A stretch of DNA of 64,000 nt, from positions 42,193-106,192 of the forward strand of contig NZ_JAQNDA010000012.1 in the NCBI RefSeq assembly GCF_028369065.1. Direction: 5' to 3'. Shown one piece after another: positions 10,419 through 19,140 of this stretch (positions are counted from its first letter, which is position 1; the number at the start of each line of letters is the position of its first letter). A model generated the notes under the pieces. It saw only the letters and a list, made by a program, of their open reading frames with translations. It ran no database searches and was not told the origin of the DNA. The stretch is from Marinobacter sp. SS21. GTDB lineage: Bacteria > Pseudomonadota > Gammaproteobacteria > Pseudomonadales > Oleiphilaceae. A program made the position numbers and the translations under genes.

Positions 10419-11018
10419 ATGAATGCCAATCAGTTCCTTAAGGCGCTTGAGCAGCTTCACGGCTGGCGCGAGTGTGCCTTTCTGTTGGCGCTGGCGGAGC
10501 GGGGCTTTCCCAATTACGCCCTGTTCGCCGATGCCCTGGGGTTGAAAACCGGTGCCAAGATGCGGCAGTTGCTGGATCTGGGCTGGAACCTGCTGCAGGA
10601 GACCCCCTCCGAGTCGGCAATTCCACAGTTACTGGCCAAACTGGAGAGTCTGTCGCCCGATGTGGATGCCTACGATGCCTACGGAGTCTATCCCGCGTTC
10701 GATTTTTGTCGTCTGCTGGAGCAGGCCCTGCTGTGCCGTTTGAATCCCGATAACCATCGCGCCAGCGAGGCGGCGCAGTGGGCCATGGAAACCGTGCTGA
10801 AGTTTATCGAGGTCTCCGAAGGTGATGGCCTGGACGACGACGAGCTGGTGAGACTGCTGGACCAGCATGCATTGATGAAGGCGGATAAGGCGTTCCAGCG
10901 TGACCTGGTGCTTGCCGTCAAGCGACAGCGAGTGCCCACGGTCTCGTTCATTGCCGAACTGCGCCAACTGGCGGCCAACGACGGCGTCAGCAACCTGGGC
11001 ATTTCGCTGAACGACTGA
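10419..11018 (+). CDS. YjaG family (DUF416) protein
   Basis: A 199-aa soluble, all-helical protein resembling E. coli YjaG (DUF416): the N-terminal HGWRECAFLLALAERGFPNY and the acidic/aromatic stretch DAYGVYPAFDFCRLLEQAL (about residues 86-104) are family-typical. No catalytic motif is visible and the biochemical role is unknown. It follows dcd by 46 nt and precedes avtA, so co-transcription is possible but nothing in the context explains its function. Confidence 0.85.
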   Translation: MNANQFLKALEQLHGWRECAFLLALAERGFPNYALFADALGLKTGAKMRQLLDLGWNLLQETPSESAIPQLLAKLESLSPDVDAYDAYGVYPAFDFCRLLEQALLCRLNPDNHRASEAAQWAMETVLKFIEVSEGDGLDDDELVRLLDQHALMKADKAFQRDLVLAVKRQRVPTVSFIAELRQLAANDGVSNLGISLND

Positions 11019-11084
11019 TTCGCTTCTACACTCACTCAAAACCCACTCAACATTTATTCAAAACCAGCACACGGCACGCCGCCC

Positions 11085-12347
11085 ATGAAACTGTCTGCCT
11101 TCGGACGCAAATTTTCTGCTGATGCCGGTATCACCTCGTTGATGGAAGACCTGGGCAATGCCCTGGCCTCCGGTGACGATATGATCATGATGGGCGGTGG
11201 CAATCCCGGTCACGTGCCCGAGGTGCAGGAGCGCTTGACCCAGGAGCTGGCACGGCTGGCGGACGATTCCGACGCCATGCGGCGGCTGGTGGGAATCTAC
11301 GATCCGCCCCAGGGTGAAAAGCAGTTCATCAGCTCGCTGGTGGCGCTGCTGAACCGGGAGTATGGCTGGGGGTTGCGGCCGGAGAATGTGGCGCTGACCA
11401 ACGGCAGTCAGGCGGCGTTCTTCATGCTGTTCAACATGTTCGGTGGCGAGTACGGTGACGGTAAGCGCAAGCACATTTTGCTGCCCATGGCGCCCGAGTA
11501 CATTGGCTACGCGGATGCCGGCATCGCGCCGGAGTTGTTCAAGGCGGTGCGGCCCGAGATCAGCTTCACCGACGCCCACGAATTCAAGTACCGGGTCGAC
11601 TTCGGCGCCGTGGAGGTGACGGCGGAAACCGGTGCCATCTGCGTGTCCCGGCCCACCAACCCGACCGGCAATGTGGTCACCGACGAAGAGTTGGCGCGTC
11701 TGGAGGTCCTGGCCCGAAGCCACGACGTGCCGTTGATTGTGGACGGCGCTTACGGCACCCCTTTCCCCAGCTTGCTGTTTGTTGACGCCACGCCGCATTG
11801 GAATGATCAGGTCGTGTTGTGCCTGAGCCTGTCCAAACTGGGCTTGCCGGCGGCCCGTACCGGCATCGTGATCGCCGATGAGCGGATTATCAAGGCCCTG
11901 TCCAGCGTCAACGCCATCATGAATCTGGCCACCGGCAGCTTTGGTGCCATGCTGGCGGAGCCGCTGGTGCGCAGCGGTGAAATTCTGTCGCTGAGCCGGG
12001 ACGTGGTGTGCCCGTTTTATAGGGCCAAGATGGAGCGGGCGGTGACGGTGTTCTCGGAGGCCATGGGCGAGCGTTGCCGCTGGTACATTCATAAGCCCGA
12101 GGGCGCGATGTTCCTGTGGTTATGGTTTCCCGATCTGCCCATCAGCAGTCTGGAGCTGTACCAGCGTCTCAAGGCGAGGGGCGTGCTGGTGGTGTCTGGC
12201 CACTACTTTTTCCCCGGTTTGCCAGAGGATGGCTGGCGCCATCGCCATGAATGCCTGCGGGTGACCTATTCCCAGGACGACGATCAGGTGGCCGCGGGGC
12301 TGCGTATCATCGCTGAGGAAGTGTTGGCCGTCTGGGCGCAGCACTGA
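11085..12347 (+). CDS. avtA: Valine--pyruvate transaminase
   Basis: PLP-dependent class I/II aminotransferase of branched-chain amino acid metabolism (valine + pyruvate to 2-oxoisovalerate + alanine). The 420-aa protein has the fold-type I signatures: SRPTNPTGNVVTDEEL (about residues 188-203), VDGAYGTPFP with the PLP-contacting Asp, and SLSKLGLPAARTGI, whose Lys is the expected Schiff-base residue (about 250). The C-terminal KPEGAMFLWLWFPDLP fits AvtA. Its stop codon forms half of a palindrome shared with the convergent DUF3108 gene. Confidence 0.9.
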   Translation: MKLSAFGRKFSADAGITSLMEDLGNALASGDDMIMMGGGNPGHVPEVQERLTQELARLADDSDAMRRLVGIYDPPQGEKQFISSLVALLNREYGWGLRPENVALTNGSQAAFFMLFNMFGGEYGDGKRKHILLPMAPEYIGYADAGIAPELFKAVRPEISFTDAHEFKYRVDFGAVEVTAETGAICVSRPTNPTGNVVTDEELARLEVLARSHDVPLIVDGAYGTPFPSLLFVDATPHWNDQVVLCLSLSKLGLPAARTGIVIADERIIKALSSVNAIMNLATGSFGAMLAEPLVRSGEILSLSRDVVCPFYRAKMERAVTVFSEAMGERCRWYIHKPEGAMFLWLWFPDLPISSLELYQRLKARGVLVVSGHYFFPGLPEDGWRHRHECLRVTYSQDDDQVAAGLRIIAEEVLAVWAQH

Positions 12348-12363
12348 GGCGTCGAGCGCCTCA
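12345..12363. terminator. Palindrome overlapping two convergent stop codons
   Basis: The sequence TGAGGCG-TCGAG-CGCCTCA contains the stop codon of avtA (12345-12347) in its left arm and that of the opposing DUF3108 gene (12361-12363, read on the minus strand) in its right arm. It would form a seven-base-pair hairpin in either transcript. No T-tract follows on either side, so intrinsic termination is uncertain; it may instead mark transcript 3' ends. Confidence 0.45.
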
Positions 12364-13125
12364 CGGAGTCAGGCTGGAGTCCTCAATGTGGATTTCGTAG
12401 AACGAGCCGTCCGGTTCGGTCTGGGTCAGGCGGACCATCAGGTGGTCCCAATCCGGTACAAACCACATCAGGGTTTCCCGCTTGCTGTCATCGTTTCGAA
12501 CTTTTTCCACCTTCACCGTCTGGGCCGTGCCCAGGCGCGTCTGCAGCTGCTCTTCACCGATAATTGCAAAGCGGTCTTCGTCGTAGCGGCCTTTGTCGAT
12601 CACCTGGTAGGTCACGTCGGTGCGACCGGCCCGTAGATCCTGGTGCAGCTGCAATTGGTAGCTTAGGGGGTCAAGAGCGCCCGATTTCAGCGGCAAACTG
12701 AATGCCTTGCCTTCATGGTGGCCGCTGGCCGTGCCTTTGCTCCAGTCAAAGTTGATGGTCCGCTCCCGGTCGCGGATCAGCATGCCGGAGAGTTCGTAGC
12801 GGTAGCGCAGCGGCACCGCATGGTCATTCTCCCAGCGAAAGATGGTCGACTCCTCAATGTCGGCGATAAACGAGTCCACTCGAAACTGGTAGCGCCAAAG
12901 GCCGCTGTCCAGCTGCTCAAGGGAGCGTGTGGCGGTGCCATCGATCGCTACGCCTTTGTCGAGTGACGCCCGGAACGTAGCGCTGAATGGCGCGGGCGGT
13001 GGCATTTGGGAATCAGCGGCAGGCGTTGCCTGTGGCTGGCCGTAAGCCGATAGGGTCAGCACTGCCAGAACGATCAGTCCGCCAATCCGGGGGGCGATGC
13101 GGGGTCGGTACTCCTTGCTAGGCAT
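12361..13125 (-). CDS. DUF3108 domain-containing exported protein
   Basis: A 254-aa protein with an N-terminal hydrophobic segment (GGLIVLAVLTLSAYG, about residues 15-29) that looks like a signal peptide, so probably periplasmic or outer-membrane-associated. The remainder matches the DUF3108 pattern: FSATFRASLDKGVAIDGTAT, then repeated beta strands such as RYRYELSGMLIRDRERTINF, and VKVEKVRNDDSKRETLMWFV. The function of this family is unknown. It is convergent with avtA and 203 nt downstream of purN on the same strand. Confidence 0.8.
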   Translation of the reverse strand: MPSKEYRPRIAPRIGGLIVLAVLTLSAYGQPQATPAADSQMPPPAPFSATFRASLDKGVAIDGTATRSLEQLDSGLWRYQFRVDSFIADIEESTIFRWENDHAVPLRYRYELSGMLIRDRERTINFDWSKGTASGHHEGKAFSLPLKSGALDPLSYQLQLHQDLRAGRTDVTYQVIDKGRYDEDRFAIIGEEQLQTRLGTAQTVKVEKVRNDDSKRETLMWFVPDWDHLMVRLTQTEPDGSFYEIHIEDSSLTP

Positions 13126-13287
13126 TGGCTGTTACTCCTGGTCATCGCCTCCGCCCGACTTGCGCCGGGCGCTGCGTCAGGCCGCTGGTGTGCGGCGGCG
13201 GCTGGCAGCGTGCGTTATTATTCATGGACTTGGTAAGTGTAGCCGGCGAAGGCAGACAGGAGCATGACAATATCGTCAGGAATGCGG

Positions 13288-13321
13288 GCCGGCCCGGGCG
13301 TGTAAGGATACCCGAGCCGGC
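13288..13321. terminator. Strong hairpin just downstream of purN
   Basis: GCCGGCCCGGG and CCCGAGCCGGC, separated by 12 nt, form an 11-bp stem with one mismatch, 7 nt beyond the purN stop. No run of T follows on the minus strand, so this is either a weak terminator of the purMN transcript or a 3'-end stabilising structure. The rest of 13126-13328 shows no other recognisable element. Confidence 0.4.
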
Positions 13322-13328
13322 TTTGGAG

Positions 13329-13997
13329 TCAGGCGTCGTTGGCGGGTAGTACCATGGGGGTCGTCATGGGCAGGCCGTCAAAGCAGGCTCCGTCTTCGGA
13401 CAGAGTCAGCCGGCCTTCGCAGAACCAGCGAACGACGATGGGGTACAGGACGTGCTCCATCTGCTGCACCTTTTCCGCCAGTGAATCCGGGGTGTCGTCT
13501 GCAGAGATGTCCACCTGGGCCTGGGCAATCACCGGCCCGCCATCCAGATCTTCGGTGACGAAATGGATGGATACGCCGTGCAGGGAATCACCGGCCTCCA
13601 GTGCGCGCCGATGGGTGTTCAGCCCGGTGTACTTGGGCAACAGCGACGGGTGGATGTTGAGCATGGTGCCGTGGAAGGCCCGTACAAACTCGGGGGTGAG
13701 AATGCGCATGAAGCCGGCCAGCACCACCAGGTCCGGGCTGTGTCGTTCGATCTCGGCGCTGAAGGCAGCATCGAACTCTGCCCGTGACGGGTACTCGGTG
13801 TGGTCCACGGTGAAGGTTTCGATCCCCGCCTGGCGAGCGCGCTCGAGGGCGAAAGCCTGCGGGCGATTGCAGCCCACCGCCACGATCTGACCCGGAAAAT
13901 CCCGTTCCCGGGTGGCCTCGATCAGCGCCTGCAGGTTGGTGCCGCTGCCAGAGGCCAGCACCACAATCCTGGGTTCCATGACGTCGGCGGTCATCAT
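13329..13997 (-). CDS. purN: Phosphoribosylglycinamide formyltransferase
   Basis: Third step of de novo purine synthesis: 10-formyl-THF-dependent formylation of GAR. The 222-aa protein starts at ATG 13997 or at an ATG three codons later. Motifs are [14 protein letters not shown] (phosphate-binding loop), [15 protein letters not shown], and the catalytic block [22 protein letters not shown] with Asn and His, followed by [15 protein letters not shown] with the catalytic Asp. The start overlaps the purM stop by 4 nt, showing translational coupling. Confidence 0.96.
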   Translation of the reverse strand: MMTADVMEPRIVVLASGSGTNLQALIEATRERDFPGQIVAVGCNRPQAFALERARQAGIETFTVDHTEYPSRAEFDAAFSAEIERHSPDLVVLAGFMRILTPEFVRAFHGTMLNIHPSLLPKYTGLNTHRRALEAGDSLHGVSIHFVTEDLDGGPVIAQAQVDISADDTPDSLAEKVQQMEHVLYPIVVRWFCEGRLTLSEDGACFDGLPMTTPMVLPANDA

Positions 13998-15058
13998 CCT
14001 GCCAGCAGTCCCGGCGCGTAACGAACCTCAGGTTCGGCTTCTGGGCTGTCGAGCGCTTCGATGGTGCCAATCGGCCAGGCCTGTTCGCCCATGGCGGACA
14101 AGACCTCCAGGGCTTTGGGCTGCTGATCGGCGGGAACACAGACGATCATGCCAACGCCGCAGTTGAAGGTTCGGTACATCTCGTTTGCCTCAACGCCGCC
14201 GGCGTCCTTCAGCCACTGGAAGACCGGCGGCAGGGCCCAGCTGTTGGTGTCGATGGCGGCCCGGCTGCCCTTGGGCAAGACCCGGGGGATATTCTCCGGC
14301 AGACCGCCGCCGGTAATGTGGGACATGGCGCGAATGTCGACTTCTTTGTTCAGTTGAAGCAGGTTCTTGACGTAGATGCGGGTGGGCGCCATCAAGGCAT
14401 CGGCCAGGCTCTGGTCACCGACCTGCTCGTTGAGATCGGCATTGCTGACCTCGAGGATCTTTCGGATCAGCGAGTAGCCGTTGGAGTGAGGGCCAGAAGA
14501 ACCAAGGGCTATCAGGGCATCGCCGGCTTGAACACGGCTGCCATCGATGATCTCGCTGCGTTCGGCAACTCCGACACAAAAGCCGGCCAGGTCGTAGTCG
14601 TCGCCTTCATACATGCCCGGCATCTCTGCGGTTTCGCCACCAACCAGCGCGCATCCGGCCAGTTCGCAGCCGGCGCCAATACCCTCAACAACCTGAGCCG
14701 CAACATCCACATTGAGCTTGCCGGTTGCGTAGTAGTCCAGGAAAAACAGCGGCTCGGCACCGCCCACCACCAGATCGTTCACGCACATGGCCACCAGATC
14801 GATGCCGATACTGTCGTGCTGGTTGAGTTGCATGGCCAGGCGCAGTTTGGTGCCCACACCGTCAGTGCCGGAGACCAGAACCGGCTCCTTGTAGCCAGCC
14901 GGAATGGCCACGGTGGCGCCGAAGCCCCCCAGACCGCCGAGCACTTCCGGACGCCGGGTGCGGGCAGCGGTGTTTTTGATCCGGTTGACAAGTTCGTTCC
15001 CGGCGTCGATATCAACGCCGGCGTCGCGATAAGTGAGGGAGGGCTTCTGTTCGCTCAT
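13994..15058 (-). CDS. purM: Phosphoribosylformylglycinamidine cyclo-ligase
   Basis: ATP-dependent closure of the imidazole ring in purine synthesis (FGAM to AIR). The 354-aa protein shows the family segments [18 protein letters not shown] (about residues 7-24), [34 protein letters not shown] and [11 protein letters not shown], as well as [17 protein letters not shown]. It forms a two-gene operon with purN (4-nt overlap). A diverging gene starts 146 nt away; I see no clear PurR operator in between. Confidence 0.97.
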   Translation of the reverse strand: MSEQKPSLTYRDAGVDIDAGNELVNRIKNTAARTRRPEVLGGLGGFGATVAIPAGYKEPVLVSGTDGVGTKLRLAMQLNQHDSIGIDLVAMCVNDLVVGGAEPLFFLDYYATGKLNVDVAAQVVEGIGAGCELAGCALVGGETAEMPGMYEGDDYDLAGFCVGVAERSEIIDGSRVQAGDALIALGSSGPHSNGYSLIRKILEVSNADLNEQVGDQSLADALMAPTRIYVKNLLQLNKEVDIRAMSHITGGGLPENIPRVLPKGSRAAIDTNSWALPPVFQWLKDAGGVEANEMYRTFNCGVGMIVCVPADQQPKALEVLSAMGEQAWPIGTIEALDSPEAEPEVRYAPGLLAG

Positions 15059-15204
15059 GGTAGTGGAAACCGTTTTGGCAGTGAGATAAGCGCGGAATTT
15101 TAACAGGTGCGAGGTGACGCTCCAAATGCAATTGCCTCTTTGCTACTCAGCGTTGGGGGCTTGGTGTATCCTATGCGCCATCACACTGACATACAGGGTG
15201 CTTC

Positions 15205-16554
15205 ATGCCAGATTCCGGTCGAAAGACGATGCCAACTTACCGATTCATCCTGCAGACTCTCCCCCTGCTGTCACTCCTGCTTGGTTATTTCGCGCCCGCT
15301 CAGGCAGTCTCTGTTGACGGCTTGTATTCGGTGGAGGTGCCGGTTGCCGGATCGTCGCCGCAGCAGCTTCAGGCGGGCTATGTCGAGGGGCTGCGTAGGG
15401 TGTTGTTGCGGGTCAGTGGCAGTCGGGAGGTGTTGCAGCGAGAGGAAACCGGTGCGTTGCTAGAACGGGCTGAGTCACTGCTGCAGTCCTACCAGTATTT
15501 GCGGGCCGAGCAGAACGGTGCGTCCAATCGTCTCCGGATGACGTTCGGTTCTGTCGGGGTGAATCAGGCCTTGTCCTCGATCAACGCGCCGGTCTGGGGT
15601 GCCAATCGGCCACTGACGCTGGCCTGGGTCGCCGTGCAGACCAGTTCCGGGCGCCAGCTTGTGACGGCGCCAGAGGCGAGCGGCGCGCTATCGCCCTCGG
15701 AGCGCTGGTACCGAGCCTTCCAGAATGCGGCAGCAAGCAGGGGGTTGCCGCTGGTGCTGCCTGCTCATCAGGCAGCCGGTAACCGGGAGTTGCTGTCGGA
15801 AGTCTGGGGCCAGTTCATGGGGCGGATACGGGCGGAATCAGAAGCCATCGGTCATGACTTACTGGCGTCGGTACGGATCAATTTCGATCGCAACACCTGG
15901 CGTGCATCCTGGGTGTTGGAAGGTCGTGGTCTGGATGAATCTGAAGCCTCTTTGAGCGGCAGTTCTCCTGAACAGGTGGCAGAGCTCATCGTGGGTCGCT
16001 GGGCGGACATGCTGGCGGCTCGATATGCGGTAGAGGCCGGGGAGGTGGGTGAGTCACCGCAGGTGGATATCGTGCTGGATGAAGTTGACTCCCTTGAGGA
16101 TTATGCCGCCATTAAGGCCGCGCTGCTGAGTATGACGCCGGTGCAGAGTGCCGGCCCTGTAAGCGTAAAGGCGAATCAGGCTATCTTGCGGGTGGCGTTC
16201 TCCGGCGAGCTGCGGCAGTTGCAGGAGTATATGGCGCTGGACACCCGCTTTGTGCCGGTGCGGGAGGTGCAGACTAACGTTGGTTCGCAGGAATCACCCC
16301 CAGTGCCGAATATCGCGGCAACGCAGTCGTCGTTGACCTCGCCTGCCGACGCGGTCGAGTCTACCGTGGAGAACGGTGTGGCGGTGGTCGCCGACGGTAA
16401 TGCGCCGGCAACGAATGAAGAGGGTGACCTGTTCCGTTATCAACCGCTGGCCGTCGAAGCGGCGGACGCAGACAAGGCCTTTGAGTCGCTGTATCCCATT
16501 TTGCATTATCGCTGGCAAGCTTCGCCAATCCGCAGTCCTGGTGAACGGGAGTAA
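15205..16554 (+). CDS. DUF2066 domain-containing exported protein
   Basis: A 449-aa protein with an N-terminal signal peptide (TLPLLSLLLGYFAPAQA, cleavage expected after AQA) and the DUF2066 pattern: VDGLYSVEVPVAGSS, EGLRRVLLRVSGSREVL and RLRMTFGSVGVNQAL. An in-frame ATG at 15229 is an alternative start; the first ATG has a better ribosome binding site (AGGGTG). The C-terminus (from about residue 355) is low-complexity and likely disordered. Function unknown. In Pseudomonas a DUF2066 gene likewise lies between purMN and hda, which supports the annotation by synteny. Confidence 0.85.
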   Translation: MPDSGRKTMPTYRFILQTLPLLSLLLGYFAPAQAVSVDGLYSVEVPVAGSSPQQLQAGYVEGLRRVLLRVSGSREVLQREETGALLERAESLLQSYQYLRAEQNGASNRLRMTFGSVGVNQALSSINAPVWGANRPLTLAWVAVQTSSGRQLVTAPEASGALSPSERWYRAFQNAAASRGLPLVLPAHQAAGNRELLSEVWGQFMGRIRAESEAIGHDLLASVRINFDRNTWRASWVLEGRGLDESEASLSGSSPEQVAELIVGRWADMLAARYAVEAGEVGESPQVDIVLDEVDSLEDYAAIKAALLSMTPVQSAGPVSVKANQAILRVAFSGELRQLQEYMALDTRFVPVREVQTNVGSQESPPVPNIAATQSSLTSPADAVESTVENGVAVVADGNAPATNEEGDLFRYQPLAVEAADADKAFESLYPILHYRWQASPIRSPGERE

Positions 16555-16584
16555 TTCCGTGGCTGAGGTGGGCGGAGCCTGAGA

Positions 16585-17142
16585 ATGATGCTGAGGTGGA
16601 ATTGGATTCCCAATGCCTTAACGTTCCTGCGCGTTGCCCTGATCGTTCCGTTCGCTGGAGCCCTGTGGAGCGGGCAATATCGCCTGGCGTTGGCGATCTT
16701 CGCAGTGGCGGCGGTTTCCGATGCCTGTGATGGCTTTTTGGCACGCCACTACAATTGGCGCTCCCGCATCGGCGCCATTGCCGACCCGCTGGCGGATAAG
16801 GCCTTGCTGATTACCGCCTATCTGGTGCTCACTCTGACCGGTGTCTTGCCGGCTTGGTTGTTTGCGCTGGTGCTCGGCCGGGATGTGCTGATTGTTGCTG
16901 GTGCGCTGGCGTTCCATTACGGTATCGGCCGATTCGATATGCAGCCAAGCCTGCTGGGCAAGATAAACACCCTGGTTCAGATCCTGGTGGTGCTGGCCAT
17001 CATGGTGCTTTTGGCCGACTTGCCGATGTATCCCTGGGTGACTGAGGTTGGCATTCTGGTGGTGGCGGTGTCCGCGCTTGTGAGTGGCGGGCATTATGTA
17101 TTGGTGTGGGGAATGAGAGCTTGGAGGGCGAAGCAGCATTGA
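16585..17142 (+). CDS. CDP-alcohol phosphatidyltransferase family membrane protein
   Basis: A 185-aa integral membrane enzyme with the diagnostic CDP-alcohol phosphatidyltransferase signature spread over SDACDGFLARHYNWRS and IGAIADPLADK (about residues 45-72): D-G-x2-A-R-x8-G-x3-D-x3-D, all residues present. About six hydrophobic segments. It resembles PgsA (phosphatidylglycerolphosphate synthase) but could be a paralogue with another acceptor alcohol, so no symbol is assigned. It sits between the DUF2066 gene and hda and overlaps the hda start by 4 nt. Confidence 0.85.
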   Translation: MMLRWNWIPNALTFLRVALIVPFAGALWSGQYRLALAIFAVAAVSDACDGFLARHYNWRSRIGAIADPLADKALLITAYLVLTLTGVLPAWLFALVLGRDVLIVAGALAFHYGIGRFDMQPSLLGKINTLVQILVVLAIMVLLADLPMYPWVTEVGILVVAVSALVSGGHYVLVWGMRAWRAKQH

Positions 17143-17837
17143 GTGGGCCTCAACTAACCCTGGGCGTTAAACTCCGGGATGACGCCAGGTTTGATAATTT
17201 TCATGGCGACCGCAATGCGGCATCGGCCAATCGTTTGCAGCAGGCGTGTCACGATTCGCGTGACCTCCCGGTTGTGGTGCTGTGCGGCGATGCCGATACC
17301 GGTAAGAGTCACCTGTTGCAGGCCGCCTGCCATGAAGTGGAAAAGCAGGGCGGGGCGGCGGTATGCATCAGCATCGAAGAGCTGATGCCCTTTGGTCCGG
17401 ATGCGTTATCGGGGCTGGAGCATCAGGCGTTGACCGGTTTGGACGATTTGGATCTGGTGGCGGGCCGCTCGGAGTGGGAGGAGGCGGTGTTCCATCTGTA
17501 CAATCGTATTCTCGACCAGGGGCACCGTATGGTCATCAGCCTGTCGAACACCCCAGCCGCCTTGCCGTTCGGTCTGCGTGACCTGAAATCCCGGTTGCAG
17601 CACGGCCTGCTGATCCAACTGGGCATCTACCGGGATGCCGACCGGCTTACCATCTTGCGGGCGCGTGCGGAGCAGCGTGGGCTGGTGCTTGCGGATGATG
17701 TGTCTGCGTTCATCCTGCGCCGCGCCCCGAGAAAACTGGCGGATTTACTGGCGATGCTGGACCGACTGGACGAGAATTCCCTGCAGGCACAACGCAAACT
17801 GACCATCCCGTTTGTGAAATCGGTGATGGGTTGGTAA
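17139..17837 (+). CDS. hda: DnaA regulatory inactivator Hda
   Basis: AAA+ DnaA-like protein that, with the DNA-loaded sliding clamp, stimulates ATP hydrolysis by DnaA to prevent re-initiation. The TTG at 17139 (SGPQLTLGVKLRDD) is chosen as start: it aligns with the N-terminus of E. coli Hda, has GGAGG 11 nt upstream, and its TTGA overlaps the TGA stop of the preceding gene. QLTLGV resembles a clamp-binding motif. Modified Walker A LCGDADTGKSHLL is near residue 50 and the DnaA-like segment LDDLDLVAG near 105. 232 aa, normal length. Confidence 0.92.
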   Translation: MSGPQLTLGVKLRDDARFDNFHGDRNAASANRLQQACHDSRDLPVVVLCGDADTGKSHLLQAACHEVEKQGGAAVCISIEELMPFGPDALSGLEHQALTGLDDLDLVAGRSEWEEAVFHLYNRILDQGHRMVISLSNTPAALPFGLRDLKSRLQHGLLIQLGIYRDADRLTILRARAEQRGLVLADDVSAFILRRAPRKLADLLAMLDRLDENSLQAQRKLTIPFVKSVMGW

Positions 17838-17883
17838 CAACAATAAATAGGTAACAACAATAAATAGGTAACAACAATAAACC
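17833..17883. repeat. Three tandem copies of a 17-bp AT-rich unit after hda
   Basis: The unit GGTAACAACAATAAATA occurs at 17833-17849 and 17850-17866 exactly, and at 17867-17883 with the last bases changed. The first copy contains the hda stop codon TAA. The spacing of 17 bp is not an integral helical turn. It could be slippage-generated or an iterated protein-binding site ahead of the ParA-type gene that starts 47 bp downstream. Confidence 0.9.
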
Positions 17884-17929
17884 AGTCTCACAGGGGCTGG
17901 ATATTCGAGCACAACAGGCAGAGGGCGAT

Positions 17930-18727
17930 ATGAGACGAGTGGTATTCAATCAGAAAGGCGGTGTCGGCAAATCCAGCATCACCTGCAACCTGGCGGCAAT
18001 CAGCGCGGCCCGAGGCAAGCGTACGCTGGTGGTCGACCTCGATCCCCAGGGTAACTCCACGCAGTACTTGCTGGATAAGCCAGCCAGCGAACTGAAAGAT
18101 ACCGTCGCCGACCTGCTGGAACAGACCGTCGCGTTCACGGTGTTTAATCGCCGCCCCGATGAATTTGTGCATGCCACGCCGTTCGATAACCTGTTTGTCA
18201 TGCCCTCCAGTCCAGACCTGGACTTCCTTGAGCGCAAGCTCGAGGCCAAGCATAAGATCTACAAGTTGCGGGAGGCTCTGCATAAGCTGGGTGAGACCTT
18301 TGACGCCATTTACGTTGATACCGCCCCTGCGCTCAACTTCTACACCCGGTCGGCGCTGATCGCTGCAGAGCGCTGTTTGATCCCCTTCGACTGTGATGAT
18401 TTCTCGCGCCAGGCGCTGTACAACATCCTCAACGAAATTCGGGATCTCCAGGAAGACCACAACCGGGACTTGGTGGTGGAGGGGATTGTCGCCAACCAGT
18501 TCCAGCCCCGTGCCAGTTTGCCCAGAAAACTGATCGGTGAGCTTATTGACGAAGGCCTGCCGGTGTTGCCGGTGCGCCTGTCCAGTTCTGTTAAAATGAA
18601 AGAGTCTCACCAGTGCCGGGAACCGTTGGTTCATATGGCGCCCAAGCATGCGCTAACGAAGCAGTTCGAAAATCTGTTTGGTGTCCTTCATGGTGAGAAG
18701 GTTGAGTTGGAGCCGTTGGCAGACTGA
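17930..18727 (+). CDS. ParA family ATPase
   Basis: A 265-aa MinD/ParA-type P-loop ATPase. The deviant Walker A motif FNQKGGVGKSSITCNLAA lies at residues 6-23 with both signature Lys residues; Walker A' VVDLDPQGNSTQ is near 38-49 and Walker B DAIYVDTAP near 127-135. It lacks an N-terminal helix-turn-helix, so it resembles short chromosomal ParA/Soj-like proteins rather than plasmid type Ia. No parB partner is adjacent; the downstream gene is yqcC-like. Its cargo is unknown; it could position a macromolecular complex or act in partitioning. Confidence 0.88.
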   Translation: MRRVVFNQKGGVGKSSITCNLAAISAARGKRTLVVDLDPQGNSTQYLLDKPASELKDTVADLLEQTVAFTVFNRRPDEFVHATPFDNLFVMPSSPDLDFLERKLEAKHKIYKLREALHKLGETFDAIYVDTAPALNFYTRSALIAAERCLIPFDCDDFSRQALYNILNEIRDLQEDHNRDLVVEGIVANQFQPRASLPRKLIGELIDEGLPVLPVRLSSSVKMKESHQCREPLVHMAPKHALTKQFENLFGVLHGEKVELEPLAD

Positions 18728-18772
18728 GGTCTGCGCGGGCTCTGCAAACACGTCACAGCGTTGGTAGCGTCG

Positions 18773-19117
18773 ATGATCAGTGAGCAAGACAAACTTGATC
18801 GGGTGACCGATTCACTCTTGAACATAGAGATGGAACTGCGTCGCCTGGACGCCTGGTCATCCAAGCCGCCGTCAATGGAAGCGCTGCAAAGTACCCAGCC
18901 GTTTGCCGTGGACACCCTGGAGTTTACCGAGTGGCTGCAATTCATCTTCATTCAACGGATGAAAGCGCTGGTGGAGAGTGGGGGGCCGTTGCCCCACGTA
19001 TCCGGCATGGCGCCCATGGCGGAAGAGCATTTTCGTGGCCGCCAGCAGTCCGGGGGACGGCTGATCAGTGAGTTGGAAGAGATGGACCGGCTGTTGTCCG
19101 GCCCCCCCTCCGCCTGA
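18773..19117 (+). CDS. YqcC family (DUF446) protein
   Basis: A 114-aa small soluble protein matching the YqcC/DUF446 pattern: an N-terminal helix (LDRVTDSLLNIEMELRRLDAW), then PFAVDTLEFTEWLQFIFIQRM (residues 44-64), then the Pro/Met-rich GPLPHVSGMAPMAEEHF. In E. coli the homologue is next to the tRNA pseudouridine synthase gene truC; here it follows the parA-like gene by 45 nt. The function is unknown. The ATG at 18773 is preferred to a TTG four codons upstream. Confidence 0.85.
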   Translation: MISEQDKLDRVTDSLLNIEMELRRLDAWSSKPPSMEALQSTQPFAVDTLEFTEWLQFIFIQRMKALVESGGPLPHVSGMAPMAEEHFRGRQQSGGRLISELEEMDRLLSGPPSA

Positions 19118-19140
19118 CCGGGCTATTCCTCGTTAGAGAA

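Noticed and set aside
15059..15110. Possible PurR operator upstream of purM
   Set aside because: CAAAACGGTTTCC resembles half of the PurR consensus, but the central spacing is off by one base and symmetry is poor.
17833..17883. CRISPR array
   Set aside because: The tandem units here and at 21961-22035 have no spacers and are too short; no cas genes are in the window.
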